This document shows, in pieces, positions 22,106-34,340 of a stretch of DNA of 64,000 nucleotides. The stretch comes from Liolophura sinensis. Its lineage: Eukaryota; Mollusca; Polyplacophora; Chitonida; Chitonidae. The notes under the pieces are model-generated. The model worked only from the letters and a program-made list of their open reading frames with translations. It did not search any database and was not told the origin of the DNA. Both the position numbers and the translations under genes were made by a program. Location of the stretch: assembly GCF_032854445.1 (NCBI RefSeq), contig NC_088302.1:6999338-7063337 (forward strand). Direction: 5' to 3'. Each line of letters starts with the position of its first letter. Positions within the stretch are counted from its first letter, which is position 1.

Positions 22106-24054
22106 CTCTCTGTGGATGATATTGTTTTGTTTTAATCAATTTCCGGTCCTTGTATATTTTGTGATTTACAGGATCCACTGCAGAAATAATGCAATTACGA
22201 TATTTATTGGAACCGATAAGTTTGGGAAATTACACTTTGTAAAAGTCGTCAGAAACTTGATATACCAAGTGGTGGCCCTTAGTAGATGATGGACATATAC
22301 GTCTTATAATTTTGAGAATATTCGATTTCGCGGGCTAACCTGGATGCTCATGATCCATAAAATGTATTTCACTCAGTGCAATCTGAATTGTCAACTATCC
22401 AAGTTTCGAAAGTTTTGACTAAGTGGAAGTTAATATTTCCCACATGTCAGCATTGTGTAGAACTGGCACTGGGAGTGTAGTTTTGTCATTTTATTTAAAC
22501 CTATTGAAATCAGCCTTATAAACAATTATTGTATAAACTGATCACTTCAACAGGACGACAGGTATAATTCCCTAAATATGGACTGCCATGTTTATAAGGA
22601 CTGGTTGAGCAAATAAGAAGCTGATATAACTGTGAAAAAATAAATACTTAATATTTTCCACAGCTTTATGCAATAAAGGTGCGTTGATAATAAATAAGCT
22701 ACATTAAACAAAAATAAATGTAAAACATATCCTAGAATAAGAAAAATCACACAAAATATACGGTACGATAAACTCTACTGTGGTTGTAAAGATGGCCAAC
22801 TGTGCTTCAGAGCTTGAGCCACGTTCTTCAATGTGCAGATCAAACTCCCGAATTTCTACACCTATTCCAACCTTTAACCAGGTTTTAATTTTCAAAATTT
22901 CTGATTTTCCCAACGTGCTTTCAAGTCCTGAACAAACGGGATATTCTGGAAAGAAAGTAATGTAAAACCACATTTTACATTCGTGAAAAACTTACTTTTA
23001 TAAAGGCTAGTAGTGAAGAGAGTATGTGCCAATCGGTTCCTGGTCTACAATATGGAGGCAGAAACTTGAATTAACCTCAGCGTGAAAATATAATAATTAC
23101 AATGACAATTTACTACTTCCTGATCCATACTATACTATAGCACAAGTAGGTTAAACCAAAAGCATGCAGTGAGGCATTATGGTCCTGTGAAAGAACGCCA
23201 CAAATTTTTTATATGGTCAAATCAGATTTAAATGATGACAGAACGACGTATTAGACTTTTAGGAAAAACACCAGTAAAATGAAACCGTGGAACACAACCT
23301 GTCCTCACCAGTTTATAATTAACACTGTCAAGTCATCACTTAAATTTACAAAAGCAAAACGTAATATATAAATGTAATTTGAAGGGTGTTCAAAGATCAT
23401 GTTGTCTACAAAGAAAATACCTGTTTTTATGCTGTTCATTAATTCTCGCAAAGATGGTTGTTTACGGATTGTGTAACGACTTTTTTCCACCAACTGAAAT
23501 CTTCAGAAACAACCTATCATCTTTAGATAATTCCTTATTGATTTCTCTAGAAGGGTGGCATATTAGAAAGCGAACTTCAGAGAAACTTGAACGTCATATT
23601 ACGCATCTACAACAAAGAATAATTTCGACCTTGGTTCTTGGTTTAGACGTAAGAGCTCAAACGTAGCTATACTTCAACTGCTATTTGTATTCAAGCTCCG
23701 TGTGTAAAATTGTTTGCTTTCAATGAAGGCCTGAGGTCCAGGAAAGATGCAAGTTTTTTTTGTTCATATCTTGATTTTGGAGTTTATGATACACACAAAT
23801 TTCAATCTAAACTCTTCAAACTCACATGATGCTAATTCTGATAATACATTGATGATAAAATGTACACCGGGTAATCAAACTCACTGCAAGTTACGAGATT
23901 TCCGATTCTTAGAAATGATCATACGAATCCTTGAGACACCTAGTCGATATGTGCAGCATTTAGGCTTTTATCTTCTGATGGATGGCAGGCTTTCAGGCCG
24001 TTTACTGTTGACAAGATAAAATACATATATTAACATTATTCGTGAAGTAAACTC
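22106..24054. other. Intergenic, featureless
   Basis: AT-rich; short open frames only. Confidence 0.6.
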
Positions 24055-24200
24055 TCGGCAAAACAAATTGCACGAAAGAAACGATATACCATCACCGTAC
24101 TGGGAACGAGGAATATGTAACAGTACACTTACGTCAATAATCAACGTAAGTCGTTCCAACTTTAGTATTCCTAAGAATGCAATTTGTTTCACTCATGGAA
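24055..24200. repeat. Small stem-loop repeat
   Basis: AAACAAATTGC near 24061 pairs with GCAATTTGTTT near 24179, and inside it GGAACGA/TCGTTCC and CTTACGT/ACGTAAG nest symmetrically. It looks like a foldback element of about 140 bp. Confidence 0.45.
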
Positions 24201-24957
24201 ACCCATTACATAATGTTAAATGTAACTAGGTACATAACAGTTTTGCGAAAAATTTATTCCATACTTGATTCGATTCACTACTTGACTAGCTCCACCCATT
24301 GAATGATCATGGAAAATCAACAACTACTTTCTAAGCACAAGATATTGCTCGTTAATTCAAAAGGCCTATTTATAGCAGCTAAAACAACTCCCTTGCCTTA
24401 TATAAAAGAAAACTGGTTCCTCAAGCAATCGGTTGCACGGTAAAAACAAGCTCTCCTCGATGATGCAACAAATGGTTAGACCGACTGGTATCTCGATCAT
24501 GAGACAAACGTCTCACTAACTATAGGTAACATGTCATCCTGAAAATCTCCTGTACAGCATTGGCACTCCAAGCCATATATTGCAAATCCCGGGACGAAGA
24601 ACCACCAATTCATTGATAACAGAGACATAAACGTCTATCAGCACAAAAGCATGTCAGTTTTTGAATCCAACTTCTCTGTCAACAAATAAAAAAGGATGAA
24701 ACGGAAGACCTCATTACTTTCATTTCCGACTGCACGCTGTTACAAATTCATGATCTCACTTAACCGGTAAGAGGGCATTCAAGGTTGTTTCGAGATACGA
24801 AAAATGCGCCTTATTAGCGGTTTGAAGCTCTGTCAACCACCCCTTTCTGTTTTCAGCATTACACAACTCTAATTACGCATTTAAATGATATTTCTTATGT
24901 AAATATGAAAAGTTTCTGACTGAACCATTTCAATGCTGTGAAGTGAAATTGTGATCT
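24201..24957. other. Intergenic, featureless
   Basis: No supported feature. Confidence 0.6.
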
Positions 24958-25000
24958 TGAATACGTCGTAGAACACCAATTGAATAAATAAGCAAATAAA
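24958..25000 (+). mobile_element. SINE-1 3' tail fragment
   Basis: TTGAATACGTCGTAGAACAC followed by CAATTGAATAAATAAGC: only about 40 bp of the 3' end. Confidence 0.6.
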
Positions 25001-25210
25001 TATTGCGAGCTCTGTTGTTGTCGGATACCTCGTTTATACATGCTGTGGCACAGTTAATTACACGTAATACCAGAGTTGATGTTTTTATTTGTTTTTCTTG
25101 CTTGTAAAATGCGGGATTCAGTTCTAGAATAGGATGCCATCAACTAAATATTATTGCTGAATGTTTACCGTTACAAATATTTCTACGCAACAGGTTAATA
25201 ATAAATCTAG

Positions 25211-26215
25211 TGTTATGTATGACTATTTAACGTTTTCATGTACTGTTAGTCTGCGGACCTTTGTGAAAGCATAACAGGCCCTGTTATATATGTACAGCGC
25301 GGACCTGATGGAAAGCACCTTGTTCAATGCACTGTTTATTTAACTGGCCTTTCATTGGCTGTTAATTCTGTGTTTAAAAATAGTTGAATCCACCTGGGAC
25401 GTATATAAGCTGTGTTTTCTGTGCAGAGTGGAGGTATTTTTGCTGCATCCACTGGGAGCCAGGAGAGTGTGCGACGCTCTCGTATCGAGTCCATTATATT
25501 TATATGAGCTGGTGATGCCAGTTTCATTTGGGAGGACAGATTTTTATGCCGGCACCGTTTGTGTACCACAGTAGTACTGATGTCTGGTTTATGTGAATTT
25601 CTGCGGAAGTCACGTTTATTGGTGTTCGGATCTTTATTATGATTATACAGTGTTGACTGTGTAATTTATTTAACACGCTGACCTCACCTGACCGACAAGG
25701 TCATCAAGGACTCTAAACTGAAGTTTTCAGTTTTGCAAAGGACGTTCGTTCTGCCACAAGGTGACATTACTCTACGTCTCTGAACGGCTCGTTTGTGAGC
25801 TTCTGCGGGAACTGTGACTGTTCTAAAGGGGATTATACCTCCATGCCTGTATTTACCCTGTGTTGTGCTCTGCGGGTGTGACGTCATTCAAAGGCTTGAC
25901 TGTTCCAGTTCTGTGTAACCTGTGTACTGTGTTCGCGTTCGCTAACCTAGCGAAGTACCTGACTGGGACAATTTGTGAATTGTGTGTTTATCCCATGGTC
26001 TTTACGTCGGATTTCATGGAAGACGTTCCTTGGGATGCAAAGGTGAACTGGAAACTTTTAAAGACCGGTAATACTGATGTGTATGTTTTTTTATGTTGTT
26101 GTTGTTGAACTGTCTGTAAAACTGTACGTCTCATTTTATATATATAAAGCATTGTTTACATTGTAATATTGAGTCACTGAGTGTGTTTTCTGTTGCTGTT
26201 TTCAATACCGTAACA
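25211..26215. mobile_element. Solo LTR of an LTR retrotransposon, 1005 bp
   Basis: Starts TGTTATG and ends CGTAACA, with 5 bp inverted termini TGTTA/TAACA, flanked on both sides by CTAG (25207-25210 and 26216-26219). This is the boundary signature of an integrated LTR with a 4 bp target duplication, as Ty3/Gypsy-type integrases make. GTATATAAGC at 25401-25410 could be the promoter TATA box on the plus strand. No internal region (primer binding site, gag, pol) adjoins either end, so it is read as a solo LTR left by recombination between two LTRs. Open frames inside (for example 25860-26108) are not thought to be genes. Superfamily is inference. Confidence 0.8.
25401..25410 (+). promoter_or_regulatory. 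TATA-like box of the solo LTR
   Basis: GTATATAAGC about 190 bp into the LTR, followed within 30 bp by GTGTTTTCTGTGCAGAG, a plausible transcription start zone. Orientation of the LTR is not otherwise proven. Confidence 0.35.
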
Positions 26216-26459
26216 CTAGTAATATAGAATACTGCATTCCATTTTGAAGACATGACTGTTTCCACACAATATATTTCAGTCACCATGACCACTGATACGT
26301 AGGACCATTTTCACACGCAGAATTATCGGAGACGGACGTTGCACCAGGTTCATACAATATGTTATTGAAATGTTGACGTGTATATTTTGCTTTTGACGTC
26401 AAATAACTCATTACAATCGGCTATATTCAGATTGAACAACATAACGCAGTGACTGATTA

Positions 26460-26525
26460 CTTTTTAAAATTGTACCCAAGAATTTTTCACTTGTATGACG
26501 GCTGACAATTTTGTGATTGGAGAAA
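26460..26525 (-). mobile_element. Degenerate SINE-1 fragment
   Basis: TACCCAAGAATTTTTCACTT then TATGACGGCTGACAATTTTG, a diverged version of the 3' body on the minus strand. Confidence 0.5.
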
Positions 26526-26535
26526 TTGTGAACTG

Positions 26536-26630
26536 GAGTGTCAGGAATAAACAAAGACCTTCGCCAGGAGTGCAGGGGTAAACACCGACCTTTGCCAGGA
26601 GTGCCAGGAGTAAACGGTGACCATGGACCC
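26536..26630. repeat. Short imperfect tandem repeat
   Basis: GCCAGGAGTGC and GTAAAC(A/G)(C/G)(C/T)GACC recur at about 38 bp spacing, two to three times; a related GTCGCCAGG is near 26690. Confidence 0.5.
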
Positions 26631-26809
26631 ATAAAAACCGACATATTTTGCCACCAACCTAAACAAACCTTCAGGATTAAACACCAACCGTCGCCAGGTA
26701 ACTAACAGACCTCTTTGTCCTAAAGTGCAACTTCATTGGAAATATTATATATGACAATACGTATAATTATACATCTTTATATACTGAAAAAATAGTCTGT
26801 TAATTTTGA

Positions 26810-26947
26810 TTTTTTTTTTTCTTTTGATTGTTGTTTTACGCCGTATTCAAGAATATTTCACTTATACGACGGCGGCCAGCATTATGGTGAGTGGAAGAAG
26901 GGTAGAGCCCGGGGGAAACCCACGACCATCCGCAGGTTGCTGCAAGA
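26810..26947 (-). mobile_element. SINE-1 copy at the left edge of the 50 bp array
   Basis: Near-perfect target duplication CTGTTAATTTTGA (26797-26809) / CTGTTCATTTTGA (26948-26960). Tail is a run of T on the plus strand rather than TTTA repeats. Confidence 0.85.
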
Positions 26948-27655
26948 CTGTTCATTTTGACACCAAGTCAGAGTAGGAGTGATGTTAATTTGTAGTCAGT
27001 TAATTTTGATAATCCTGTTATATGGGTGATGTTAAATTGTAATCAGCTAAGTTTCATCCCGAACCTGTTGTATGAGTGAAATTAAATTGTAATCATTTAA
27101 TTTTGACACGGAGCCTGTTGTATGAGTGATATTAAATTGTAATCAGCTAAGTTTCATACCGAGCCTGTTGTATGAGTGATGTTAAATTGTAATCAGTTAA
27201 GTTTCATACCGAGCCTGTTGTATAAGAGATGTTAAATTGTAATCAGTTAATTTTAACACCAAGCCTGTTGTATGAGTGATGTTAAATTGTAATCAGTTAA
27301 GTTTCATACCGAACCTGTTGTATGAGTGATATTAAATTGTAATCAGTTAATTTTGACACCGAGAATGTTGTATGAGTGATTTTTTTTTTTTGATTGGTGT
27401 TTTACGCCGTACTCAAGAATATTTCACTTATACGACGGCGGCCAGCATTATGGTGGGGGGGAAACCCACGACCATCCGCAGGTTGCTGACTGACCTTCCC
27501 ACTTACGGCCGGAGAGGATGTATGAGTGATGTTAAATAGTAATCAGTTAAGTTTCATACCGAACCTGTTGTATAAGTGATGTTAAATTGTAATCAGTTAA
27601 TTTTGACACCAAGCCTGTTGTATGAGTGATGTTAAATTGTAATCAGTTAATTTTC
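26948..27655. repeat. Tandem array, 50 bp unit, about 12 copies, two alternating variants
   Basis: Units share GTTAAATTGTAATCAG and CCTGTTGTATGAGTGAT. They come as variant A (TTAATTTTGACACC) or variant B (TAAGTTTCATACC). The order reads approximately A A B A B B A B A B A plus a partial unit, so the array behaves largely as a 100 bp dimer with local slips. It is interrupted by a SINE at 27381-27518. Confidence 0.92.
27381..27518 (-). mobile_element. SINE-1 copy inside the 50 bp array, with TSD
   Basis: Target duplication TGTATGAGTGAT at 27369-27380 and 27519-27530. Removing the element and one duplication restores a normal array unit. The tail is pure A on the element strand. Confidence 0.95.
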
Positions 27656-29419
27656 TGACGTCTCTCTGACGTCTATTTGTTTATCAAATGAACTAGCGAT
27701 ATATAAATTTGACAATTTGAAGTACTAACGGAGCAAATGCATTTTTTCGGTAAAATACAACAGGTAGTGCATGCTAGGGATGGGATATCAGGAATTGTCA
27801 GCTTTCTCCACATATCCCATGCCTCAGCACGCACTATCTATCTATATTATGACACCGCCAATAATACCCAGTCATGTGAAAGCACCACACAGTCAATATG
27901 TGGATGCATTACCCTTATACATCTAATTAGTATAAAACAAAAATGATGGCAGTTCTGCTCAAAGTGTGAAGAATGAAATATTACACCCTATAATAAGAGT
28001 TTATTCCTAATAGGTGTGAAAATACATGCAAGTAGAAAAACATTCAGCCAGTGATATAATTAACTTCGTGACATTTCTTCCATTTTACACCTTAGTCATT
28101 GCATTCCACGCAGGGTTTTGTGCCCACCGCATCCTCTTATAACACACAATTTAAAATTCGGAGATATTCCATATTATTTACAATGCGGATACTGTCACGG
28201 CATCAAGTATAAACCCTGTATGGACTTTCAAAGAGTGAGACCCTGTGTCTTAATTCGTCATCACAAAATATAATTGTGTTGCAAATCTATTACTATGCAT
28301 TTTAAGCTGTACCTTCGTATTCATCTTCGTATTCCAATCTTCTTGTGTTTGTGTGTCTTTTACTCGTTCAATAATGTCACATTTGATTAAGAGTCACCTT
28401 TGACTCTTCCATTCGATCAGGGAACGCCTTAACCTCGACAGCTATCCACCTACACAGTCACAAAAATCCTTAGCATGTAATGAGGAAATGATAGAATGAC
28501 ACCAAGGAATTCTCATTAAAAACACCCCTCATCTTTAAATGAAAACATCACAGCTTTGACAGACGACAGTAAAGTGTAACGATGGTTATGAAGGCGATGT
28601 AGGACGACGCGGACACTAAATGGGTGGGACTGACAACTTTGAGGCCAGGTGGTTAGCTGTAAATCTCTTCAGCGAGGAGCTGGGTGTTACACTGAAACCC
28701 TGAAACATATATCACTGAGACTTTGTTGATTCTATGATGACCTCCTCAGTCTGTCTGCCTCTGTGTTTTTCGCCGCATTCCCACACGATTACCCACTCGT
28801 CAGTCACGGCAAGCCAATGCTGTGATGTCTTCATGAAATGATGAGGTGTGTATATTATATAAGTATATAAGTTTTTTGTTGGAGACATTGTTTTATTTTT
28901 CAGGATTTAGGTTGTTGTGTGGGTCTGTAGCGGTCAATATGTTATGTGTTTTCACTGTTAACACGAGATTTTGTCGTCTTTTACAAATACCGTTGTTTCT
29001 TTTTTCACGCAGCTTTTTCACCAGACATACGCTAAACTAGATTTGCCTTTGACAGTATACATGTGGGTCAAACTGACATTTGGTTTCATTCATCAGAGAT
29101 GATTCTGTAATGATTACGGGAAAAAGAAGAATCCAGTAAACCATTAGCCAATACACTGAAAAGCTAAAGCAGATTTTCGCTCAAGGGATAAAATTCGTTC
29201 TGATTTCATTCAGATATTTAAAAAGAAATATTAAATTAATTTGCCCCCATGTAATCTCCTGTCTTGACGGCTTTTCCATTTCTGCTGAAGGCACTTTTCT
29301 TACTTCCGCTCCAATGCTTAAACGGTTCGTATTTCCAAACACAATGCCCAGAAATAATGCATAAATCCCTTTGTGAAACGATTCCACCGGAAGAACTCCA
29401 TTTTGCATTAGCTATATGA
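27656..29419. other. Intergenic, featureless
   Basis: No gene or repeat recognised. Confidence 0.6.
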
Positions 29420-29500
29420 TCAGCAACCTGCGGATGGTCGTGGGTTCCACCTGGCTCAGCCTGGTTTGCGCACCAAGCAAATAAATAAATAAATGAATAA
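29420..29500 (+). mobile_element. SINE-1 fragment
   Basis: CAGCAACCTGCGGATGGTCG, TGGGTTCCACCTGGCTC and AAGCAAATAAATAAATAAAT. Internally deleted plus-strand copy. Confidence 0.7.
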
Positions 29501-29696
29501 TAATCTTGCCCATATTAAAACAAAATGAAACTGATCGTCAACTACATTCAACAGTCACAATTGACAAACCCTCAGATGTTCCCTATGTCCTTTCCACATT
29601 ACCAATTCTCACAGCACATATATGTCTTCCATACACTTTGAGACTAAGCTCAAGTAAATTAGGTTCGCATTGTAACTTTATATTACAACGAGAATA

Positions 29697-29929
29697 GGGG
29701 CCTCCGTTGCTCAGTTGGTTAGCGCGCTATCGCAGCGTAATGAACCAGGAGTCTCTTACCAATGCGGTCGCTGTGAGTTCAAGTCCAGCTCATGCTGGCT
29801 TCCTCTTCGGCCGTACGTGGGAAGGTCTTCAGCAACCTGCGGATGGTCGTGGGTTTTCCCCGGGCTCTGCACGTTTTCCTTCACCTGACTCTTGAGTGTG
29901 GCGTAAAACACCAATCAAATAAATAAATC
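29697..29929 (+). mobile_element. SINE-1 with complete tRNA-derived head
   Basis: The head starts GGGGCCTCCGTTGC. Its A box region TTGCTCAGTTGGTTAGCGCG (29707-29726) and B box AGTTCAAGTCC (29776-29786) are the internal RNA polymerase III promoter of a tRNA-derived SINE. The body follows (CTGGCTTCCTC, CCTGCGGATGGTCGTGGG) and ends in GTAAAACACCAATC with AAATAAATAAAT. It is not a functional tRNA: no acceptor stem closes and the unit continues into the SINE body. It lacks the central GCTGGCCGCC block seen in other copies. Confidence 0.88.
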
Positions 29930-29944
29930 TTGGTCATGGTTTAG

Positions 29945-30173
29945 CATTAAGGGGATAGTGCAACGGTTGGTTGACCCGTATCAGTATTATGACTCGGGAA
30001 AGACTTACTTGCCTTCGATAAGTCGTCTCAGTGAAGCAGCGCTAGACAAAAGAGCGGCGGAAATCCGTCCTACAACAAAGAGGCGCATTATATGCACTCT
30101 TAAGGATTCTTTCGTGGTCACTGTTCGACTGAAAAAGTACGACGTTAAACCCCAAGTACTCACTCATTCTTAG
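29945..30173 (+). mobile_element. SINE-2, 5'-truncated, next to SINE-1
   Basis: TAAGGGGATAGTGCAACGG, GTCTCAGTGAAGCAGCGC, AAAGAGCGGC, GACGTTAAACCCCAAGTACT and a TCACTCATTC tail: the plus-strand version of the 57779-58099 element, lying less than 20 bp downstream of the preceding SINE-1. Confidence 0.8.
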
Positions 30174-31094
30174 TGATAGTGGAATAGATTATTATACTAC
30201 AACATACATAACATGTATGGACAACACAGCATCGTGTCGCGACGAATGCATTGTGTTGGAACATGCCTTTTCATATATAACGTTGTCGTATGCAGCAATG
30301 GCAGAAAGCCAAACAACCGTAACCTTCGTTCTATGTAACGTTTATGTATGTCTGAAATTCACTGATTTGTTCTTTAACATGTTCAGTAACATATGTCATC
30401 GCCTCGTACGACTGTACGTAATTCAGGAAAGTGTCACCTGGAATCAATCATCTTTCAAAAATATAGTGTCAAAAATTGACGGAAACTGAATATGCACGCG
30501 TATTTACGATACGAAATTCCATATAGCCTTCCTATTTTTTTTTTCATTAAATGTTTGCGTCGTGGGGAATATCGCCCAGCTAACGGATGTTGTTTTTATA
30601 CGCCGTTGTTTTGTACAGCGAGGATCTCGATATATTGATGTGTTCTTGTCACGGCACCGCTAAACTGCTCCTATCGATGCTATCGACGCTAATACTAAAA
30701 TCATTCGTTTAACGTTTTTGGCCAAAATACAGAGGTGTCAAATGAGATTCGACGTACAACCCACAGTTATCCATTCCGCTCGTCAATTCCGATATTCTTT
30801 CCGTTGAAACTGCAGCTTTGTCGTTCTAAGCAGACCACCCCTCGTTCATCTAGATTTCCCATTAATCTCGCGTCCGAGCAGACAAGCTGTTTCACCCAAT
30901 ATATACCGCCGTATAGCGTATCATGGCTGGCATATAACGCACTCAAGCCGAGACAAAAGTCTTCGGATATAAATCGAAAAGTGCCATTGCCAATGCATAA
31001 AAAACGAACATGGTAAAATCGTGGAGATGAAACAACACAAAAGTAGAATCCACATGATATACAGTTGCACACATTAAAGGCGTAGTGTCTATAG
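30174..31094. other. Intergenic, featureless
   Basis: Frames of about 90-100 codons overlap on opposite strands at 30735-31072, with no motif; neither is supported. Confidence 0.55.
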
Positions 31095-31190
31095 TGAAAG
31101 ATAGCAGTCAGGATTATGGCTAAAGGAACCGGTTAGAGCTCGGGGAAAGTCATTGCCATTCTCCAGACTTCTGGCAAGGCTTCAAAATTT
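31095..31190 (-). mobile_element. Probable SINE-1 internal fragment
   Basis: GCAGTCAGGATTATGGCTAA, GGAACCGGTTAGAGCTCGGG then CCATTCTCCAGACTTCTGGC resembles the central GTGGGAGGAAACC...CCGCAGGTTGCTGG section on minus. Ends not defined. Confidence 0.4.
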
Positions 31191-31289
31191 CCTGTTGAAC
31201 CACGAGGAAACTATGAGAAAACTATTAACAATTAACCTCTGGGACCAGACGTTGTGAATGATATACAGGTTTTAAGCTTGACTTCTGTC

Positions 31290-31660
31290 AAGAACAGCTA
31301 ATCCGGGGGGTTAGAGGCTGTATATTCATTGTTTTGAATTAAATTGCCACTTTGGCTATACAGCTGCAATCAAAGCGCAACTGAGATACATATTTTATTA
31401 TAGACAAATTATATTTTAGCATGGTACACGGTTTGAAGGCCGATTTCACTCGGTCGCCTAGAACATACCTGGAGTCATTGAAAACTGTCGACTGCTGCTC
31501 TTTGCATGATTGTGTCCGATTTTTGTACTTTATATATTTTCCTTGTTCTTTGGTAGTTTGTGTTAAACGCCGTTTTGGGAATTAGCCTTCCGATTATTGA
31601 CCTTGAACGTCCTTATTGGTTGACGGGTGGAGTCAGAATGTTTGTTTCGACGCATACATT
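31290..31660 (+). repeat. Dispersed repeat R1, copy 2
   Basis: GCAATCAAAGCGCAACTGAG, ATTGAAAACTGTCGAC, GGTAGTTTGTGTTAAACGCC, GATTATTGACCTTGAACGTC, CTTATTGGTTGACGGG in the same order as copy 1. Confidence 0.65.
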
Positions 31661-32861
31661 GTGAAATCTGCCACAGTATAGTTCTTGCATCGTGCTCTGC
31701 TCCACATACATTTCCATAACTAGAATAATCAAGCGTTAAGCATATCATGCATGAAGAATATGTCTGTTGTCATCTCAAACTGGGCTTTGAGCGCTGTAAT
31801 TAGAAATCAATTGATAGAATACACCCGGTAATCTCATCGGTGGACCAAATGCCTTTAGGTAGCCTCTTTACTTCATAAATATTAATCCTCTTTCATATTA
31901 TCTGAAGGTACTCTTTCACGCATAAAATCTTTTTCCATTTTTCATTGTATATGTATGTAGAAATCATCATTACTTGGATATATAATTCCATGATATCTTT
32001 AGACATCTAGTTCTGTGGCATTGCGCTCGAGCAGACACATCAAAGGGTCATAAGCTTTATTTACTTGATTTGTCTTTTAGGAGGTTCCCCTGATATCCCA
32101 GCCGGTAATCTCCTGACACGCCACTGTCTAACCAACAACAGCTGGACTCAAACACGCGATATTACTGAACAAAGGCTTGGAAATTTCCACAAGGTACCAG
32201 TAGTTACCATCACCTTTGTGGCGCAAAGAACCAAATTAAAACAGAAATTGTGCTTGTTTGACTGGGGTCAAACATCGATTTCTACATTATTTCGATAACA
32301 TCACGAAGCTGAAAAAAAAGAAGAATGTTGTTCTTTCTCCTGTGTAATCATATGAAAACTGATTTTGCAAGTAGCTCGTTTACTATTCCAGAAAGACCAG
32401 ACGAGACGAAGTAGATGGAAACATAAACAGGGTTTTCAGAAACTTTCCGCAAAATTCATCACGTTATAGGTGTGAGTAGTAAAAAGGCGGTTCACATGAG
32501 CGACGAGATATTACTCCACCGTATATATTCCATCTATTCCTATCTATATCTATTTCCTGTTGGATATCTAAAGAGATGAATGATTTTTTGTCATTTTACG
32601 CTCAGTCAATATACTCAATCAGTAGATATTAAAAGAGAATACATAAAACATTAGGCCTTTACTGGTGCTAGAATCTTGATCATTTTGTTTAAACAATTAG
32701 TAAGGAGAGTCAATACAAGAATTTATACCAATGAATCATAATATTTTACAATATTTCTCCGGTTTGTTATATTTGTATATATTCCCATATATTTGCCAGA
32801 GTAGCAAAGTTACATGTAACTGCGACCCATAACGATTACGGGTTTATGCCGAGTAGAGTGG
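31661..32861. other. Intergenic, featureless
   Basis: No supported feature. Confidence 0.6.
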
Positions 32862-33000
32862 ACCCGTGTCTAGTGGCTAAACGTGTATACAATTTAATCG
32901 TTAGGGATCGCGTGCGTATTCAAACTTGGGCGTGGGCAGGCAATTCGTAGATTCCCCCGCTCTTACTGGCCTTGGTGAGAATGTGTGATCTACGACACTC
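32862..33000 (+). mobile_element. Candidate fourth tRNA-headed SINE
   Basis: TAGTGGCTAAACG (32871-32883) and GCGTATTCAAAC (32914-32925) are spaced like A and B boxes of a tRNA head. A body with CCCGCTCTTACTGGCC and ATCTACGACACTCCCAGGG follows. No second copy is in the window and no tail or target duplication was found. Confidence 0.4.
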
Positions 33001-33411
33001 CCAGGGTCAATTCAGCAGTCTAACATATGATAAACGTCAATTATAAAATATCTATATATTCTGTTTAGATATTGCCTCTGCATGAATAATCAGGAACCTG
33101 ACTGAAATGTGAAAGTAGTATGTCTCACCAAGCTGATATTCTGAAGCAGAACGACAAATTTAGTAACAGAAGAGAATGTGATTATGTGCTGAATGTGATG
33201 ACAACGCGATATTTGAGCCATTCTAGACCAGTGACGTCTAATACATTGCAAGTAACATCACTGTTGTGTTTGCAAGCGTTGTGTGTGTTACAGACTGTGG
33301 AGATACCTACATAGATGATCTGGTGGTTTAATCTCCCCTATCAGAGAACGATACTTTGTTAAGTGACTGTCAGATTTCAGTCATATCTCGTTGTGCGAGA
33401 TTTTCCTCCAA

Positions 33412-33592
33412 TTCTGCTTAAGCCATGGGGCTAAGGGTGCGTGTAATTAAGCATTTACATGAGCAGTTAGAATAAAACCCGAACTGAGGTAAATTGACAA
33501 GAGGCCGTATCTCACCGGTCACGTGTGACTATTTGCCAATGATCACGCTCCTGTGGTTTTACCCTCTGTGCGGTAGGTCTTATATTATATTG
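33412..33592 (-). repeat. Dispersed repeat R2, copy 2 (inverted)
   Basis: Reverse complement carries ACCGGTGAGATACGGCC, TCTTGTCAATTTACCTCAG, GGGTTTTATTCTAAC and CATGGCTTAAGCAGAATTGG, the same order as the other copies. Confidence 0.7.
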
Positions 33593-34028
33593 AACAATCA
33601 CTAGAACAAATTAGTAGAAATATAGAAACGGGAAATAGAACTGGTACATGTATAAAAACTAATCAATCTTATACAGTCCAGTTTTCATTTAAAGCTAATG
33701 CGCCTTCCGGTTATAATCCATAAATTTATTGAATATAATATAGCGGTTTTCCGTGATTTGCGGTATATAGCATGGGTTCTTAAAAGAAGTGACATTATAT
33801 ATTTATAGTGTCGATTCAGCAATAAAGCGAGCGCCAAGGTATTTACACAATTCTCTATTTCTCCATTGTATGTTGCTACGGTTGTCTTGGTGACCTTCAG
33901 TCGGTATGTTCTGATAAAGTAACGTTGGATAAGGTTAATACTTCTTAGAATTGTTGATTCCCATAAGCAAATAAAGACACCAAATGGTACATCTGCGGGC
34001 TGTCGCGTACGTTAGATGCAAACTACTT

Positions 34029-34340
34029 CTATGGCTTTGAACTGCGTGACATGGACAAGGATGTATCTGTTTTATCTCTGTCCGACTCCTGGTTGCCCTC
34101 CATGGTGTCCGTCTGTGGTGTGTTAACGTTGGAACCTATGCCACTGTAAAAGCTCTGGCTTATCCCCGAGGCATGATTATATTCAGGTAAATCTCCATTC
34201 TGTATCCGTGACGGTAGTGTTATCAATGTTAATGCTCTTTGACCAGAAGGCACGGATCGAATGCGAGTCCTTAACATCATGTCGACAAATGACCGACCGA
34301 CAGACAACTTCCTTGTCTGGCTGATTGCAGGCTCCAATGT
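34029..34340 (-). CDS. Candidate C-terminal exon, unidentified
   Basis: A minus-strand open frame of about 104 codons rich in Ser, Arg, Asp and Gln, ending TSLSMSRSSKP and a stop. The polar, low-hydrophobicity end resembles a cytoplasmic tail. No acceptor with a strong pyrimidine tract, no family match and no clear poly(A) signal. Low confidence. Confidence 0.15.
   Translation of the reverse strand, partial: TLEPAISQTRKLSVGRSFVDMMLRTRIRSVPSGQRALTLITLPSRIQNGDLPEYNHASGISQSFYSGIGSNVNTPQTDTMEGNQESDRDKTDTSLSMSRSSKP

Noticed and set aside
25860-26108. 82-codon frame as a gene
   Set aside because: It lies wholly inside the solo LTR and has no homology I recognise.
29697-29790. Functional tRNA gene
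   Set aside because: A and B boxes are present, but the sequence runs on into the SINE-1 body and tail and no acceptor stem pairs.
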